Origin: an uncultured Clostridia bacterium
Lineage (GTDB): Bacteria; Bacillota; Clostridia; Oscillospirales; Acutalibacteraceae
Length of the DNA stretch: 13,376 nt
Reading direction: 5' to 3'
Assembly (NCBI GenBank): GCA_937892525.1
Contig: CALAEV010000003.1
Span: 1-13,376 of the forward strand
Part shown: piece by piece, positions 12,642 to 13,376 of the stretch
Position numbering within the stretch: the stretch's first letter is position 1
Layout of the letters: every line of letters starts with the position of its first letter
Position numbers and translations under genes: made by a program
Notes under the pieces: generated by a model
What the model was told of the DNA's origin: nothing
The model's input: the letters and a program-made list of their open reading frames with translations, nothing else
Database searches by the model: none

Positions 12642-13376
12642 TTATACTACCTACAACCTTCTGTTGTAAATTCTGTGATAGTGTCTCTATTCTTTTCAAA
12701 TCCACAAAAACAACATTCACAGTTACACCATCATCAGCTATAAACTTTACTTCTTGTTGTGGTGCATTTTCTGTTAATGGATATAACAATGTTACGCTTT
12801 TTGCATTGCTACCATACTTTTTCTGGTAAGCATACATCTGATACATATCCGATTGTGAAATACCATAATTTGAAGATGGATTACTATTTAACTGTTTCCA
12901 TTTTGTATCCATAATGAAAATTGCACCATTAGATTTTCTTGTTATTACAATATCTGGTCGCAATGAAAATTTGCGCGGCATATCAAAAAGATATTTTGCA
13001 GAGTGTTGTGAAGAAACAGAATATTCATTAGAATTCAACTGCTTTTTAAGTTGTTTTGCAACATAACTTTCAAACACTGTTTCCATAGGGAATAATAATG
13101 CATAAGCTACTTCTGAACCTGCAAAAGATGTAAAACTCTTTCCTTTCAAGAACACTTTACACCATGTTAAAAGTGTTTCGTAGTATTTTGAGTTGCGGTC
13201 ACTTACACATTTTGCAAAATCCTCATCAACATTTACTGATTCATCAATGTTTTCAAATACATTCAACAATGTTTTTAAATCGGTTTTGTTTTTCGAAGAA
13301 GCACTGTACTTAAACAAATACTTCAAAGTTGATTTTACAAGCCGATTTTCCGGACGATTGTTATTGAACTCATCAT
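12634..13376 (-). CDS. mcrC: McrC, subunit of a McrBC-type restriction system (5' end outside window)
   Basis: The frame is open to the window edge, with NRPENRLVKSTLKYL just inside it, a pattern seen in McrC; the TTG at 13326 is therefore not the start and the gene continues upstream. The downstream part contains FPMETVFESYVAKQL, LRPDIVI, FIMDTKWK and SQSDMYQMYAY, the McrC nuclease region: a PD-(D/E)xK fold with Asp in RPDI and Asp-x-Lys in MDTKWK. McrC joins the McrB AAA+ GTPase, which in known systems recognises modified cytosine in DNA and cuts it on GTP hydrolysis. mcrB would be expected upstream, past 13376. At its 3' end it overlaps the deformylase-like gene by eight bases and continues in the same direction into yaiI. 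Confidence 0.92.
   Translation of the reverse strand, partial: DEFNNNRPENRLVKSTLKYLFKYSASSKNKTDLKTLLNVFENIDESVNVDEDFAKCVSDRNSKYYETLLTWCKVFLKGKSFTSFAGSEVAYALLFPMETVFESYVAKQLKKQLNSNEYSVSSQHSAKYLFDMPRKFSLRPDIVITRKSNGAIFIMDTKWKQLNSNPSSNYGISQSDMYQMYAYQKKYGSNAKSVTLLYPLTENAPQQEVKFIADDGVTVNVVFVDLKRIETLSQNLQQKVVGSING

Larger units (their letters stand above)
5014..13376. mobile_element. Left part of an integrative island inserted at tRNA-Trp
   Basis: The island is inferred from a tRNA gene cut at the anticodon stem, an adjacent tyrosine recombinase reading inward, a convergent excisionase-like gene, repeats typical of att regions, and cargo of accessory type (unknown genes, kinase-Nudix cassette, McrC). 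No second copy of the tRNA fragment or a tRNA-Trp 3' half is visible in the rest of the window, so the right end lies beyond 13376. No conjugation, relaxase, phage structural or replication gene is present here, so it could be an integrative conjugative or mobilisable element, a satellite, or a degraded island. The YaiI-deformylase-McrC block could in principle belong to an older neighbouring island. Confidence 0.65.

Noticed and set aside
1..13376. CRISPR arrays, rRNA genes or insertion-sequence transposases
   Set aside because: No regularly spaced repeats, rRNA-like sequence or transposase motifs were seen on either strand.

Overview
The window looks like a chromosomal segment of a low-GC, spore-forming Firmicute of the class Clostridia, probably an Oscillospiraceae or Lachnospiraceae-like gut bacterium. 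The reasons are AT-rich DNA, strong AGGAGG-type ribosome binding sites, a forespore-type spoVAD gene, a metG-tatD pair and a gene resembling DUF6809. The genus is an inference and cannot be read directly.

Backbone (1 to about 5013). A forward operon carries metG (missing only its first base at the window edge), tatD and a small Dabb-domain gene, closed by a strong bidirectional terminator. A reverse-strand zinc-ribbon/TM2 membrane protein gene follows. Next comes a solitary spoVAD with a sigma-F/G-like promoter and a previously unlisted 47-residue membrane peptide gene behind it, then a terminator. The backbone ends at a consensus promoter followed by the 5' half of a tRNA-Trp gene, which breaks off just after the anticodon loop.

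Island (about 5014 to beyond the window). The tRNA half runs into inverted and direct repeats, a tyrosine recombinase (forward) and a convergent excisionase-like gene. This is the left end of an integrated element; its right end is not in the window. After about 400 bp without a protein gene, which I read as a candidate structured RNA of about 216 nt with its own extended -10 and terminator, the cargo is nearly all on the reverse strand. It starts with two overlapping unknown genes (7058-8123). A tight three-gene cassette follows (8331-11235): a DUF7946-like protein, a four-helix membrane protein, and a P-loop kinase fused to a Nudix domain. Next are a divergent frameshifted DUF6809-like gene, a YaiI/YqxD gene, a frameshifted peptide deformylase, and the C-terminal part of McrC of a McrBC restriction system that runs off the right edge.

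How it fits together. McrC marks the element as carrying defence cargo. The kinase-Nudix / membrane / DUF7946-like operon has the look of a self-contained conflict module: a nucleotide-handling enzyme, a membrane protein that could be an effector, and a possible sensor or regulator. I do not recognise it as a named system, and it is the best candidate here for something undescribed. Two short genes about 0.7 kb apart (DUF6809-like and deformylase) each lack exactly one base, which points to decay or to assembly error.
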